Shown one piece after another: positions 46,550 through 58,787 of a stretch of DNA of 64,000 bases. The notes below the pieces were generated by a model. That model ran no database searches and was not told the DNA's origin. It saw only the letters and a list, made by a program, of their open reading frames with translations. The stretch lies in NCBI GenBank assembly GCA_026260175.1, contig JAKCWW010000243.1:826-64825 (forward strand), read 5' to 3'. Position numbers and translations under genes: made by a program. The DNA is from Reticulitermes lucifugus. Taxonomy: Eukaryota; Arthropoda; Insecta; Blattodea; Rhinotermitidae. Position 1 is the stretch's first letter. Every line of letters starts with the position of its first letter.

Positions 46550-47215
46550 TTCCTAATGCTAATAATTGAACCGGGTGTTGAATCTAAGCAACGATGGAGA
46601 GCGGACGTGTTTCCGCAGCAGTGGATAATCAGCGTCGACTTTAAAATCTATCGGGCCAGAATAGGCACAGCCATGGTAAGACGGACATGGAAGCGAATAC
46701 TGGAGAACGGTGAGGTGGAAAGTGCAAGTTGGTTTATGGGAATGGTGTTGATGGTGTTGTTGGTAGTGACAGGAGTGGAGGTAAATCCGGGCCGTCCAGC
46801 GGAGCAGGTCAAGATTGATCAACAAACGAAAAGTTAGGAGGGGAAGGTAACATGGTTCATAACTTAATTGAAGTACATAATTGAGAGTTTGGTGAAGCCA
46901 AGGAAGGAATTAAAGATTTTGGAGTGAAATTGGAGGAATTACAAGAAACAATAAGGCATGTGATTTCGGATCGTAAGCAGATGAAGCCAACAATGAAAAA
47001 GTGGGAAGAGAAACAGCGAGTGATGCTTAGCAAAAGAGAGGAAGAAAAAAGAAAGAATTGTAATGTAATTTTTGGATTGGAGAAGAAGAGAAATAAGAAA
47101 TACGTTCATACATTGAATGTAGTGATAAAGTTTTTGAAACAGGTAGTGGGGCTGAAGAACCGACATTCAGGTAAATTAGAGCAATTCTAATACTGTGGCA
47201 AATATTAAACGGAAT
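46550..47215 (+). mobile_element. LINE ORF1 fragment with 2A-like motif and coiled coil
   Basis: The frame at 46556-46837 ends with MGMVLMVLLVVTGVEVNPGR, which matches the hydrophobic-plus-2A-like N-terminal motif (consensus D-V-E-x-N-P-G-P) seen in some LINE ORF1 proteins. Here D and the last P are changed. A second frame (46924-47190) starts MKLEELQETIRHVISDRKQM, is a charged coiled coil, and continues RKNCNVIFGLEKKRNKK and VVIKFLKQVVGL, as in LINE ORF1. The two frames are separated by stops and the rest of the LINE is absent. Confidence 0.65.
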
Positions 47216-49234
47216 ATAAGGAAGCAGCCCCATCAATCTCAGATTCTGACCCCATGAACACATGCTCATTAAAGTTTCATTAATTGTTGATCATTTATAT
47301 ATATGTTATAATTATCCTCGTGTTAATTGTTACTGGTTGTGAATATTAAATAGATGTTAATAGTAGCAGACCAGTGTGACTGTGTTGGGTACACACGAGG
47401 TGATAAGTGCAAGTCTGCAGTACTAGAAGCAGCTTAAGCAAGGTTATCGTTACGGAAGGTTATCCGCCTATACTTTCTACCCAATATCCTGCATCCCACA
47501 TTTAAGTAGAGATCAGTTTTGATGATTTAACTAAAAATTGTCTGGTGGCAGCATTACCGTAGTAACCTAGTAGGTACTAGATCACCCAGTCCCATTTAGT
47601 GATCCCTAGAATAAATGGCCACGCATAAATCACGCTATCACATCAGTAACTTAGCGCCAACAAGAGTAAGCCCACTACCAAATGGTCAGCTTCCTACAGC
47701 ATTGAACCGAGTAGGCTTTGTGTAGAATTGGAACCGGGTCGGCTTCCTACTGCTTAGTCTTTCTATAGATTTGAACCGAATTTGCTTGTACAGCATTAGA
47801 GATATTCTTTAAAATGCTGCGTTAATTTAAAAAATAATTACATGAGTGCAGACAAAAGCTAGACGAAAATATGTGTCACACAGAACGTTTGTGGATTTCT
47901 TCGTAATATAACTGGCATAAAACACAGATCTCATTAAGAAAGCAGCAAGAAGATCAATAAAGCGTGTGAAGTCAGAAAGAAGTCGCTTGAAGCACTCCAA
48001 ACACTTCTATTCAGTTACTTGTTTATTTTTAATTGCCTTATTTGTTTGCTTACTTCTTTTATTATTTATTTTTTACTTTCTTACTTTCTCCTTTCAAGCA
48101 CAAGCGTCGAATCCTGTAGCACTTCCTGTGCTTGGTGTCACCGCAAAACATATAGCTGCAGTACAACTTGCTATCGGCACTTCACGGTCTATGATGTTGT
48201 AACAGAAGTTAGTAAGATACAAACAAACAAAGTTACTTTATTTGAGGTTCGAAGTCATATATATATGTAAGTTATATAGAGAGATCATGTTTTATTTTAA
48301 TATTAAATTGTTTGTTTAGAAAATAAGGTGGATTCATAAAATGGCAAAATGTACACCGCAGATTTCAGTTGAATGCATTCAACAGGAAATTCCGTGTATC
48401 TGGCGTTGCTGTAAAACTAAACAAAATGGCAATAAAATAGATCTACGTTTTTAATAAAGTTCACATGCAGGACCGTGCACAATGCGCTTTATCGGAAATG
48501 TATTCTGAGCATGGCGATCCTAGTTATACTCGTACATGCAGCTGGAGAAGTTAGTTTGTTTATTCAGTTTTCAAAAACATCTAATTTTATTAAATATAGT
48601 ACAACACTGCGCATGGTGACGGACTAATCGAATTTAGAGCTAGATTATTTTCAGAGCCTTTTTGGAATATTTCAATTAAAATCTGTGGAACTGCGGGTTA
48701 ACAGATGTCGCTTAAACAGTAACACTCTGCTGTGTATTGCAAATGGAGTCACACAAGTGAAGGCATGTTGCAAGTCCGAAAATATAAACACAGATTTTAC
48801 ATAAATACTGTATCGTTTTGATGATAATCTAGAGGCTTTATAAAGCATACACACATACACAGCTTATATGCCCTGCAATACATACAAATACTACAATTAA
48901 TTATCCAATTTAAAAAGCAATTCCATGTACCGATAGAGAAAGCCACTGGAACTATTTCCAATGAAAATTAACACGAGCATGTAATTCACCCGGTGACAAC
49001 ATTAGCTCCATAGTACTTTGACTTCTGTTCGAGAAAGGTATGTTTCATATCGAGGCCTAAGCCAACAGGTTTGAATTTCTCTTTGGTGTCTTCTGTAGGT
49101 GATTACCGGGACGACACCTTAGTAAAGAATACTTACAGCCCTCCTAATTTTCCTTCTCTTGATTTTGCTTTGATATTACCCTCCTTCTTCCCTCTTGTTC
49201 CTTCTGTTTATTTATGATTTATTTAATGACGATA
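47216..49234. other. Nothing recognised
   Basis: May include decayed LINE sequence just after 47216. TTGAACCGAGTAGGCTT / TTGGAACCGGGTCGGCTT / TTGAACCGAATTTGCTT recur at about 47704-47785 as a short degenerate repeat. Otherwise empty. Confidence 0.45.
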
Positions 49235-49440
49235 TCAGTGGCTCAGGTAGTACAGGAAACGTATGGAAAACCCCTGTCGTGTCCAAATCAAAGTACTGTC
49301 CTGGCATGTTCCTGAATGGACTGCGGAAACCTGGAAAAAGATCTTTCGGCATAAACGATTTCCTGGCCGAGACTTTAACCCAGTACCTTTATAATACAAA
49401 GCAGTTTGTTGCGGACTCAACCACAACGTCCGTCATTTTG
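49235..49440 (-). repeat. tRNA-derived SINE, family F-like
   Basis: On the minus strand, GTACTGGGTTAAAGTCTCGGCC is a B-box-like sequence. It is followed by TTTTTCCAGGTTTCCGCAG, CCATTCAGGAACATGCCAGG and GGACACGACAGGGG, like the family F body at 34845. Confidence 0.6.
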
Positions 49441-50363
49441 TTCTTTATTTTCCTCTCTTGCTCTCCTGTGTCATTTTTTCAATTTTATTACTATGTTCTT
49501 TTGTTTCTTACATTCTTCTTCAGTCTTTTCATTTCACCCTGTTATATCCTCATTTCATCTGGGTCTATTCATGTCGTCACCAGCTTCGATTGGCTGATCA
49601 TTCATCCCGATTTTGACTGTAGATTTACATCATTAATCGATATAGCAAATCGACGGTAATTAAAAGCCAGTCGATGAATTAGGAAAATTAACTTCCTAAT
49701 TGTATCCGCCCTGATGTAATTATTGTGTTCATGCCAACGTAAAATTAATTGCCACATGGGTAGCAGTGACTCATGAGGTTTTCACGCTCTTTGACCTCTC
49801 AAACACTGGAATTGCGCGGTTTCGAATACTGTCGGTTCATGAGCGATTGCCAATCATTTTGTACGGTATCTGGCAATGTCCTTATCTTCCTTCACTGGTA
49901 CCCATAAAGCCACAAGAACATTGCTTTCCGGAAGTTCAAATGCTCATGTCAGTTCCACGTCTGTGTACGGTTAGCAAACAGTCCGTCGTGTGTCCTTACT
50001 GTTAGAAACATCTTCAGGGGAAGAGCCCATGGCTCGAACCCGCCTGAAGCGCTGTTAATCGTGGTTAGTAATCCGCAGAGAACGCTCCACAGAAAGGCGT
50101 GTGAGGATTACCCGGGTGGNGGGGGGAGGTTTTCGGAGTAAATTCAATTTTGCCTCACAAACTGTACGCATGCTTTTGGGCAGTGACTGCTGTCTGATAA
50201 CTATGCACAAAATAAAGCACACTTGGCAATTGTAAGCTGCGCGTCGAAATAAAACGAAACATTTTGTAATAACAGGTTTTACGGCGGCGTATATGAAGAT
50301 CTGTCTTCTACGATGTGAAGATGTGTTGGCTGGTGAATATTTACCTACGTTATATTCTTGCAC
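49441..50363. other. Nothing recognised
   Basis: The 154-codon plus frame at 49195-49659 begins inside the SINE and continues as hydrophobic TTC/CTT-rich sequence; it is not called as a gene. Confidence 0.45.
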
Positions 50364-50624
50364 GCCGATCCCAATGGCCGTGCGGTCTAAGGCGTGGGTC
50401 TTCGGCCGCTCGCTTACTAGGATTGTNNNNNNNNNNNNNNNNNNNNNNNNNNNNNNNNNNNNNNNNNNNNNNNNNNNNNNNNNNNNNNNNNNNNNNNNNN
50501 NNNNNNNNNNNNNNNNNNNNNNNNNNNNNNNNNNNNNNNNNNNNNNNNNNNGTGTGATCATGAAACCTCGACAAAACGAGGAGGCCCAGGCCCATATAGG
50601 GCTGTCGAGCCACAAAAAAAAATA
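50364..50624 (+). repeat. tRNA-derived SINE, family A, with assembly gap
   Basis: It starts GCCGATCCCAATGGCCGTGC with the A box. After the gap (50427-50551) the tail reads CAAAACGAGGAGGCCCAGGC and GAGCCACAAAAAAAAA. Confidence 0.85.
50427..50551. other. Assembly gap (125 N)
   Basis: Unknown bases lie inside a family A SINE. A single N is also at 50120 before a G run. Confidence 0.99.
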
Positions 50625-50639
50625 TTCTTCCACACTGAA

Positions 50640-50705
50640 GGACACAACAGGTTCCTCCGAAACTATGATAAATCGCTACCAATCTACACGGCGTCACAGC
50701 GCGGC
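50640..50705 (+). repeat. Partial palindromic P repeat
   Basis: GGTTCCTCCGAAACTATGATA and CCAATCTACACGGCGTCACAG represent the right half of the core and arm. It abuts the SINE at 50364. Confidence 0.5.
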
Positions 50706-50862
50706 TATAAATTTATAGTGCAGTCAGCTCGTGACCTGATGTGAGAAGACTTGTAGAACCTGTCGTACTTTTCGTTACTGAGTGCGTTCAGTTCCAGTAC
50801 AGCATTGAATTGTAAGTATAATTAGAGAGTCTCTTGAATCATGAAACAGTAATTTGAACATC

Positions 50863-51120
50863 TGCCGATCCCGGTGGCCGCGCAGTCTAAGGCATGGGTG
50901 TGCGGCTGCTTGCTTCCTGGGATTGCGGGTTAGAATCCACCCGCGGACATGGATGTCTGTCTCTTTTAAGTGTTGTGTGTTGTCAGGTAGAGGTCTCTGA
51001 GACGGGGCGATCACTCGTCCAGAGGAGTGCTACCGAGTGTTGTGTGTCTAACCGAGTGTTATCTCGGTACCTCAACAATGAGGAGGCCTAGGCCCACTAG
51101 AGCTGTTTAGCCATAAAAAG
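50863..51120 (+). repeat. tRNA-derived SINE, family A, near full length
   Basis: GCCGATCCCGGTGGCCGCGC (A box), GGGATTGCGGGTTAGAATCC (B box with one change), the body GTTGTGTGTTGTCAGGTAG, CAACAATGAGGAGGCCTAGG and an A-rich end AGCCATAAAAAG. This is the best whole copy, about 258 bases. Confidence 0.9.
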
Positions 51121-51984
51121 ATTTAAATATTTGTTCTTAGATCTCATTTCTAACCAATGATATGACATGATTACTCAGCATGAGTGTGCATCTTTTCATA
51201 TATTCCTGTATTTACAATACAAATATAATATATTAAATGTAAAACTGGAAGTTAAATGCGTTTTCGTTCATATTACTAAAAATTTGATGAAGCGTTTAAT
51301 ACAGCTATACGAGTATATAAAGAAGTGTTCTGTGAAAGGGAATTGGTATGGGAATGTTATAAAGTCAGAAGAGGACGCGAGACAAAATAGCTTAGGAACA
51401 ACTAACGCAGAAGTAGTACGGTAAGATGAAAAGAACCGTCACTTGGATGCAAAAAGCGATTGCTGCAATTTAGGCCTGTCTTTATATTTCAGTAACGTAG
51501 AACATACGATTGCTTGACGTAATAAGAGGGCCGCCATTTATTTGCAACTTTTGTCCCTTAAGGTTGCTTGTGGCTCATCCATACGTAGCAGCTGCAAATT
51601 GTGACTATTGCGTTCACAACCGCTCCCATCTACCACCCTTCGCCTTCGTGATTTTTGTTGTGATAATGGGCGACAGCAGAAATTCGTACCTTCGCCGATG
51701 TTGTAATGAATATTGGGTGGTGCGGTCTGTAGAATGGTTTAACTCTTGGATCCCGGGTAGCCGGGCCAATAGTAAAGCTGACCAATACTCGGGGGAACTT
51801 CATTAACGGCACGTCGACAGGTGGGAAGATAGGTCGTTAACAGCAACTGAACATTTGAAGTGTTTCAATTATCCCTGTTCATTGTAAATACTTGGCCACT
51901 TGTGCTTATCAGTTTACACAGTACGTAACTGATATATTTATATATTTATTATATTTCATCCACGGCTTACAGAACAATATATTT
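51121..51984. other. Nothing recognised
   Basis: A 98-codon plus frame (51510-51806) has no recognisable domain. Confidence 0.45.
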
Positions 51985-52050
51985 TTTTAATTTCACCCTA
52001 GAACAGGCCATGAAGGCCCAGAGGGCCGATTAGCACTTCCACTGGATGAA
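51985..52050 (-). repeat. SINE tail, family D
   Basis: CACCCTAGAACAGGCCATGA and AGGCCCAGAGGGCC match the tail of 13339-13398 in the same orientation. Confidence 0.6.
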
Positions 52051-52299
52051 CTATCACCACTTACAGCTGTCAAACGGCACAACTTAGACTTGTCTAGCGC
52101 GGAAACAAAGCTGCTCAAGCAACAATTATAAATGTGGTAGCTGTCAGTTCGTTCTTCTCTAAGGAGTCGGTTTGCTGCTGAGTGGGGTTCGCCTTTGAAA
52201 CTAAAATTTTACCGCGCTTCTCAGCGACACATATCTGATTAATAATACTGAATACTATAAATGAATAATCAGTTATATTAAAGTTACTGTGAAAAGACC

Positions 52300-52420
52300 T
52301 GGATTCGAATTCTGACTTGTCCTGCTACACTGACAGTCTGGTCCTTTCCATGAAGCGCAGTAATTACCCTATTAAAAGCCGATAGTCACCCAGCTAATCA
52401 GGAAATTCCCCATCGTTCAG
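52300..52420 (+). repeat. SINE-like fragment
   Basis: GACCTGGATTCGAATTCTGA looks like a decayed B box. The following sequence is not matched to another copy here. Confidence 0.3.
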
Positions 52421-53436
52421 GGAACTGGAAGGTACATTATCATATTAACAACAGTCCGCCATTGCACTCTGTCAATTGGCACTTCAGTTTAGTCTGTTAC
52501 CTCACGTTATTACTTTAGTCAATTTTTATGCTGTCGTCCGACACAGGCTACCTCCGTTCCTTGGTGGTGGCTGTCTTTCACGTTTGCACACCAACATTTA
52601 TTATTATGCATTTTACATCCTATTCTTTACAGGTACATTTCCAGTCCATTTCACTTCTCTGAGTTGATTACCCTAATATGATTTCGTGGAGTAAAATTTT
52701 CAAAGCTTTCTTTTCCTGTAATTTTAAGCCTCCTGTTTGTTCCTCCCTGTTACGTCCAGCATCCTATTTTCAAGTATTCATAATCTATGCTATAACTTAA
52801 ATGTAATGGGCCGTGTTTAATACTACTATAAAGCAACAAGTAAATTCTTTGCATACTTTAACCCTAAAGTTTTTATAAGAGATGGGAAGACAGAATGTCT
52901 GAAGTGAGTGTTAACACGTATTCATGGTTTTGCTCTGCTCTTAACTTTTTCTTCAATGTAATTCTGATTTTTATTTTCGTTAAAAATGTTTAAACGTTTC
53001 CTCATTTTCGTGGATTTCATTGGCTAGAAAGAGGAGGCCTGTTTATAGAGAGGTGGTAACTTGCTCAATCTTCTCGCCAGTGAAACCGTAGTTCATAATG
53101 CATTGTTGCACCTTCCTTGGTGTATGGACCTCTGTCGCGAACAGATTGAGAATTTCTTGACCATCCGAAGGCCTATTCGCTTTTTCAAAACGAATTCTGC
53201 TGCATGGAGTCGGGTAGGATTTCGCACTTTGAAACCCGCCGTCGCAACTGTCCGCCAACAAATGCTGCTGGCTTGAAAACGTTCTCAAAAGCACTGGGTA
53301 ATTTTATCAGCCTTTATACTGTGGTGGAACACTGAAATATATTTCGATATCTCTCCGCACACGAAGTCATATTATGAAGTTATATATGTGTTTGTATTTG
53401 TGAGGTTAGATACATCCATATTAATTTAAAATGATC
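52421..53436. other. Nothing recognised
   Basis: AT-rich, short frames only. Confidence 0.5.
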
Positions 53437-53575
53437 CATAACCGTTCAGAGAGCACTTAACTACATTAAAACCAGCAAATGAACATAAGTGTATGAAAGT
53501 GTATTATACACACTGTATACCCCCTACATGTTTCGGCCACTCATGTGGCCATCTTCAGGAAGGTGCATTACAAAG
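53437..53575 (-). ncRNA. Penelope-type end with hammerhead ribozyme motif (type I)
   Basis: On the minus strand: CUGAAGA (53558-53552), one U, GGCCAC/GUGGCC stem II, GAAAC, AUGUA, then GGGGG, which pairs with CCUUC before the core (two G-U pairs). All invariant core bases are present. The downstream sequence to 53437 matches the foldback arm at 15780-15938. No Penelope reverse transcriptase is seen nearby. Confidence 0.7.
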
Positions 53576-53894
53576 GATGCATACATCGAAATATTATAAA
53601 AGTTAATGGAAACAATGCACAGATACAAAATATTGAATAAAAAAATATGGTTTAAAATGTATATTAAAGATTAAAATAGATATAAAATATGTGTAATTGA
53701 TCCGATGTGTAGAGAATAGTATGTGTATAGTAAATCACCATTCAGAAAAATTTTTTCTTTTCAGGATGGCGATTTACTACATGAAGTTAATCTGAAATAT
53801 TTGAATATTTAGTTCCTACTTCATAGTAAACAGTTTGTTTCTCCAATACAAAGACAAACCAATTAATGAACTTTAGGGAAATAATCGATACTTA

Positions 53895-54080
53895 AGATTC
53901 AAGTCTTGTGGGCGTTACGCACTGTCGATTGGCAAATACCAACGTTTAGAAGGATCGTAGTGCCGATTAAACACTACGATTCTTCGAAACGTTTGTAAAA
54001 ACTTAACAGTCGACACGAACTAACGTCCTAGAAGACTTGAATTTTCAGCAAAATCAGTGCGAGAAATTCAGGCTTCGTAA
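53895..54080. repeat. Palindromic P repeat with doubled core
   Basis: Arms GATTCAAGTCTTGTGGGCGT and GTCCTAGAAGACTTGAATTT are inverted. Inside, ACCAACGTTTAGAAGGATCG and CGATTCTTCGAAACGTTTGT form an inner palindrome (53939-53989). Confidence 0.65.
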
Positions 54081-55043
54081 ATCACACTTGGTGACCAAAA
54101 CGCAGAATTTGGTTACTACTGAAGTACGTACGTGGTATATATAGTAAACAGCGTGCTTTAGAAACGAAACCGCGGCATAGGCTGATGAGCTGGAGGAAAC
54201 AGGATTGAACCAGGTCACATACAACCAAACTTTTAGAACTACAATTATTTATTCGTCTAAATATTAAGAAACTCATTTCAGTACAAAATATTACGCTATT
54301 TTCAGGTCCACAGGTTGAGCAATACTACTGTAAGACTTCATTTGAAGTCTGTACCAAGAATCGTTAAACTCTAGTTTGTTTGAAGTAAACATTACTGACA
54401 CAGAAAATACCACACTCAGGTTGTTCCTGCTTAGAGCGTGGATGGGTCGAAATGAAAAGGACGAGAAGATGTGTACCTCAAAACGAACTTTATTGCGCAG
54501 ACTGTATTGTGTTGTTTCCTTTCGTGTAAGACAGTGGAACGGCAGCTTAAGGAAGTAGATCTGACATGTATAAGTTTAAAAGGACTTAGTATCAGAATGG
54601 GTTTTCATAATGAATTTTGCTCAGTGCTATACAAGCCGCAGGATTTACTGTTTTGCTCTGTCGCTCCAGACACAGAACCATGTTATGTTGTGTATTGCCC
54701 ATTGCCTGAGTTCTATTTAATCTACTATAAAACATGATACTGGATTTCGATTTACACGCATCTTCAGGTGACTGTCATAAAAGTTATGGTTGGAAGGGTT
54801 CAGGTCTCTATTCCAGTCGCTGCCATTACTAACGAAAAGTGAACAAGATAGGAAGTTTACCTACAACGTAACGTTGAGGTTTGTACGGATCTTTGCATCC
54901 ATACGAAGTAATCCACTTTCATTGTTATTGACAATTGTGGATATATTATAGAATTTGTTGCTATTATTGGGGCCTGTTTTATATATTTATTCGAAAAAAT
55001 TATTATTTAAATGTCTACGTTAATACTGTGTTAAATTTATCTG

Positions 55044-55045
<2 letters not shown>
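54081..55045. other. Nothing recognised
   Basis: Short frames only. CATCTTCAGG at 54749 is discussed among rejected items. Confidence 0.45.

Positions 55046-55082
<37 letters not shown>
55046..55082. repeat. (AT)n microsatellite
   Basis: About 18 AT dinucleotides. Confidence 0.95.
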
Positions 55083-55084
<2 letters not shown>

Positions 55085-55204
55085 TATTCACCCTGTCCAA
55101 AGATGTTGTAATTGCTGATAGACAAATCGTATTTCGTACACAATTTGTAGGTCTGCTCGTATAAATATACACGTCAAATGTTATATTCCCAGATATAAGT
55201 AATA

Positions 55205-56430
55205 TGTATTAACTATCACCATTATCATCATCATAAAAAATCAAGGTTTAGGTCCTAAAAGGCTTGTTACTTTAAAGCTCAAGGTGTTTTTGGCCTTTCC
55301 GTATGAGGCTACTTTGCCCCATTTCCTGTAGTCCACGAGGCTGGTATTGAAAGGCTGCCTTTGGTGTCGATATCTGTCCATTCGTTGTAGTCCATCTCTC
55401 CAGCTTTTCTGATGCGATTTTATACATTGTGATGTATGGTCACTTTTAATCTATTGTGGATGGCAGTGGTTTTCGGGAGGTCCAAGTGTAAGGCCTAATA
55501 GCAGCCTTGTGCCACTTTCAGTTTTAGTGTTTCCCTCTTAAGTGCATATGTTGCTGCCATAACATAAAACTGCTTTATAAATGACATTACGCAATCCTCG
55601 TAGTTTTGTATCTACTGCCATAGTTTTCCAAAATGACGTCTGATTGTTTCTTTCGTTTCATTTTATTTTATAAGTCATGTTAATATAATTTTCCTCATTT
55701 AATATTATACGTCAAAAATTACTGAAACGAGGAACGTGCTCTGTGGTTTTATATTTCATTTATGGTTTTGCCCTTTGTATGCTTTTACCGCACAATCCAT
55801 TTTTTTTTGTTTTCAAAGGAGATATGTATTAGTATCATGTTTAGTAAAAACTTCGTTTAATTCATTGACTGAAATTTGAGCTCGCGTGCAGATTATGCTA
55901 ATATTGCTTGAATCATGCTCCCATGAGTCAGTTCGGTGCGGTTTTGAGTGGATGGTCTCCATTATTTTTTAGATTCATTACTGTTTATGTTAAATATCGC
56001 GACAGTCCACATCCTCTTCTTACTCCTTCGTTGATGTCTCTTTTCTCTGAAATTTCTTCATTAGTTTATCATATGCATGTCTTTCAATTTCATTACAGAT
56101 TTTGTCGGTTTAAACTCTCGCCCATTTATTCATTATTGACCAACAAAGTGACTGTCTGTAAATTACAAGTAAATTCTCTTCGTTTCTCCAAAATATCCTG
56201 CAATGTGACTGTAGCATCAATAGCACTCTTTTTTCGGGAACCACACTCTTTCTCCTGTAAAAATTGGCTGCATCTTTTGAATTTATTTGTAATATGCTTT
56301 TGTCTTACTTTAGATGTTGGCCATAACAATGTTATTCCTCTGTTATTATTACTTATTATTTGGGCCTTGTTATGATGATTACAGTTTATGTTTTCCAGTC
56401 ATTGTGCATTTGATGGTTATCCCATGTGTT
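55205..56430 (-). mobile_element. LINE relic (reverse transcriptase and 3' end)
   Basis: Minus-strand pieces in order: YRGITLLW-like GITLLWPTSKV (56340), EKECGSRKKSAIDATVTLQD (56232), ILEKRREFTCNLQT (the FRKGRS-DA-TL-EKRRE block of LINE reverse transcriptases), INEGVRRGCGLS (about 56020), VNELNEVFTKHDTNTYLL (about 55850), KKMDCAVKAYKGQ, and a C-terminal stretch with VMAATYALKRETLKLK (about 55555). The 3' untranslated part ends near TTGATTTTTTATGATGATG. The clade is uncertain (RTE- or CR1-like). Many stops and frame changes. Confidence 0.75.
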
Positions 56431-56984
56431 GAATAATTGTAGCAGCTTAACTCTAGAGGGGCAAGGCCACGTTTAAAAACTTAGTTTAAATTATTCTTGC
56501 TTCGTTTATTTCAATTTTCAGCTTTTTTAAGCAACTGCTATAGTCCTTCCATTGTGTTTTGCAATAAATATTTATTCTTATAATTCCAAGTTTTTATTTT
56601 CCTCAGTTATGTATCATTTATATCGTATGAAGAAAAGATCCGCGCCTAGAAAGGAACATGATGTAAAACAAGAAGACTGTGTCACTGGATTAATGTTGCA
56701 CGCCACAACAAATCTCATTTATATGGCGCCATATTATATACATATAATCAAGCATCACGTCATCACTACGTAGTCTGTCTTAAGACAAATTGAGTTCTCT
56801 ATAGAGTGCTATCTAGTGCTTCCTTTTTAATGGAATTTGAAAGAGTATCGAGTGATAAATATTAAATATTTTCACTTTCTTGTGTTCGTAATTACCCGGC
56901 ATGCAAATTGCGTGCATGTGGCGCCATATTATACTTTGATCGTCATCTGCATTTCTTTTATTTATCTCGTAAATGACGATCCAT

Positions 56985-57200
56985 CATCATAAACGCACGT
57001 AAGTCTTCGTGTAAAGTGCCTGTTGTTTTTGTCCGATTTTAACCAAAGTAGAATTTCTTTGACAGATTTTACTCACAAATGTAGAATTTCTCGGAAGTCC
57101 GTCCAATGGGAGCCGAATTATCCAATGCGGGCAGACAGAAAGACAGACATGAATCTGCTAGTTGTCCTTTTCATAATCGTTTCGGAAAACGCCTAAAACC
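56985..57200 (-). repeat. Partial family Q repeat, inverted
   Basis: In reverse complement it reads CATGTCTGTCTTTCTGTCTG, then a GGTTAAAATC-type core, ACTTTACACGAAGACTTACG and TTATGATGATGG, the same order as at 3835. Confidence 0.6.
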
Positions 57201-57897
57201 GCAAGGGTAATTTCAGGAATGGACTTGAAACTCTTGACCACTGACGTTAAACTCATTCTGTAATATAAAAGAAGGCGTTTCTGTCTGTTGGAATCGTAAC
57301 TAGTCAGAAAATGAAGACAGGAGTTTAAGACTTTGCCAGTTGTTTTACGATAATTATATGTTCCTCGCCAAATATAATCATCGGTCGAAGGGAACAGGGT
57401 TGGGCCACGGGGTTTCTGTACTGTGGAATATTGGGTTAAAAACTAAGTTAAGCAAAATAGGTCAATTGTTGCCTCTTTTGAAAGGAACGAGCGTATGTCT
57501 ATAGCAAGTACAATAGACCATGCAAAACAGGATAATATTTACCGTCAAGGACAAGAAGGACAAAAAGGGTTCATAAGAGGATTATTTCGAGTTGAAATTT
57601 ATTTCATTTGGCTCGCTCTAACAAATCTTATAAATCGTGTAAAAATAGGCAGAAATATGAAATCAGAGACGAAAAGGACAAAGAAAAAATTACAGAATCA
57701 ACAGCTCTGAAATTTCGGCATCGACATTGTAATTTCTTAATAAATTAATGATCAACGATTACTAATTTGTTAAAATTTATAATTACACACAAACAACAAT
57801 TTGATTTGCCGGGCGAAACAACTTCCATTATTAAAGATTATTAATAGGGCGACACAGTATATAGATTAGCGTGTTGGTCTTGTACAACTTTGTTCTA
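57201..57897. other. Nothing recognised
   Basis: May include the body of the Penelope-type fragment that ends at 57945, but no protein is readable. Confidence 0.4.
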
Positions 57898-57945
57898 AAT
57901 AATTCCCTGATGAAGGCACCCCGGTGCCCAAACATGTAGTTATCT
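57898..57945 (+). ncRNA. Hammerhead ribozyme-like motif, Penelope-type
   Basis: CUGAUGA (57907-57913), one A, a strong GGCACC/GGUGCC stem II, then CAAAC where GAAAC is expected, and AUGUA. AUAA...C before the core can pair with GUUAU after it. The G-to-C change at an invariant base suggests an inactive copy. Confidence 0.55.
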
Positions 57946-58227
57946 TTTGAATTTATTTTATATATTGCATAAGTTGGTTGATATATTAAGTAATTAAATA
58001 TATCCGTGTTTTTACCAGTACTTCTCACTTTATATGTCATAAGTCAAAAACGCTTCAAACCGCTTTCATATGCTGTCGTGATGAGGCGAAGAGTATTATG
58101 GACGGCTAGATCTGCGTTTGCATCGAAATGGATATGTGCTCAAAACCACCACAATTTTGTAGATAGGCCTACTTTACAACGGTGTTACCACTAGGTAAAA
58201 GCCCCTTCTGAAAGTCTTAAAAGTGTT

Positions 58228-58745
58228 AGCCTGCCTGCTTGCCTATCTATCTAACTGTTTATCTATCTATCTATTTATCTATCTATCCGTCTGTCTGTCT
58301 ATCCAACTATCTATCCGTCTATACATATATCTAACTATCCATCTGCCTGTCTATCCAACTATCTATCCGTCTATACATATATCAAACTATCCATCTGTCT
58401 GTCTATCCAACTATCTGTCTATCTGTCTATCTATCTATCTATCTATCTGTCTATCTATCCATCCATCTATCTATCTATCTATCTACCTGCCTATCTATCT
58501 ATCTATCCATCCATCCATCCATCCATCCATCCATCCATCCATCTATCTATCTATCTACCTGCGTATATATCTATATATCTATCTATTTATCCATCCATCT
58601 ATCCAGCTTCCTATCTGTCTGTCCATCTATCAAGCTGTCTATCTAGCCATGTAGCCATTTATCCAGCTATGTATCCATCCATCTATCCATCCATCCATCC
58701 ATATATCTATCTATCTAGCTATCTAGCTATCTGTCTCTCTGTCTG

Positions 58746-58787
<42 letters not shown>

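Noticed and set aside
49195-49659. 154-codon plus frame as a gene
   Set aside because: Its first third is antisense to a tRNA-derived SINE and the rest is hydrophobic residues from CT-rich DNA.
54732-54768. Minus-strand CCTGAAGATGCG...ATCGAAATCCAGTA as another hammerhead
   Set aside because: CUGAAGA and GAAA are present, but no stem II pairs between them and stem III does not fit.
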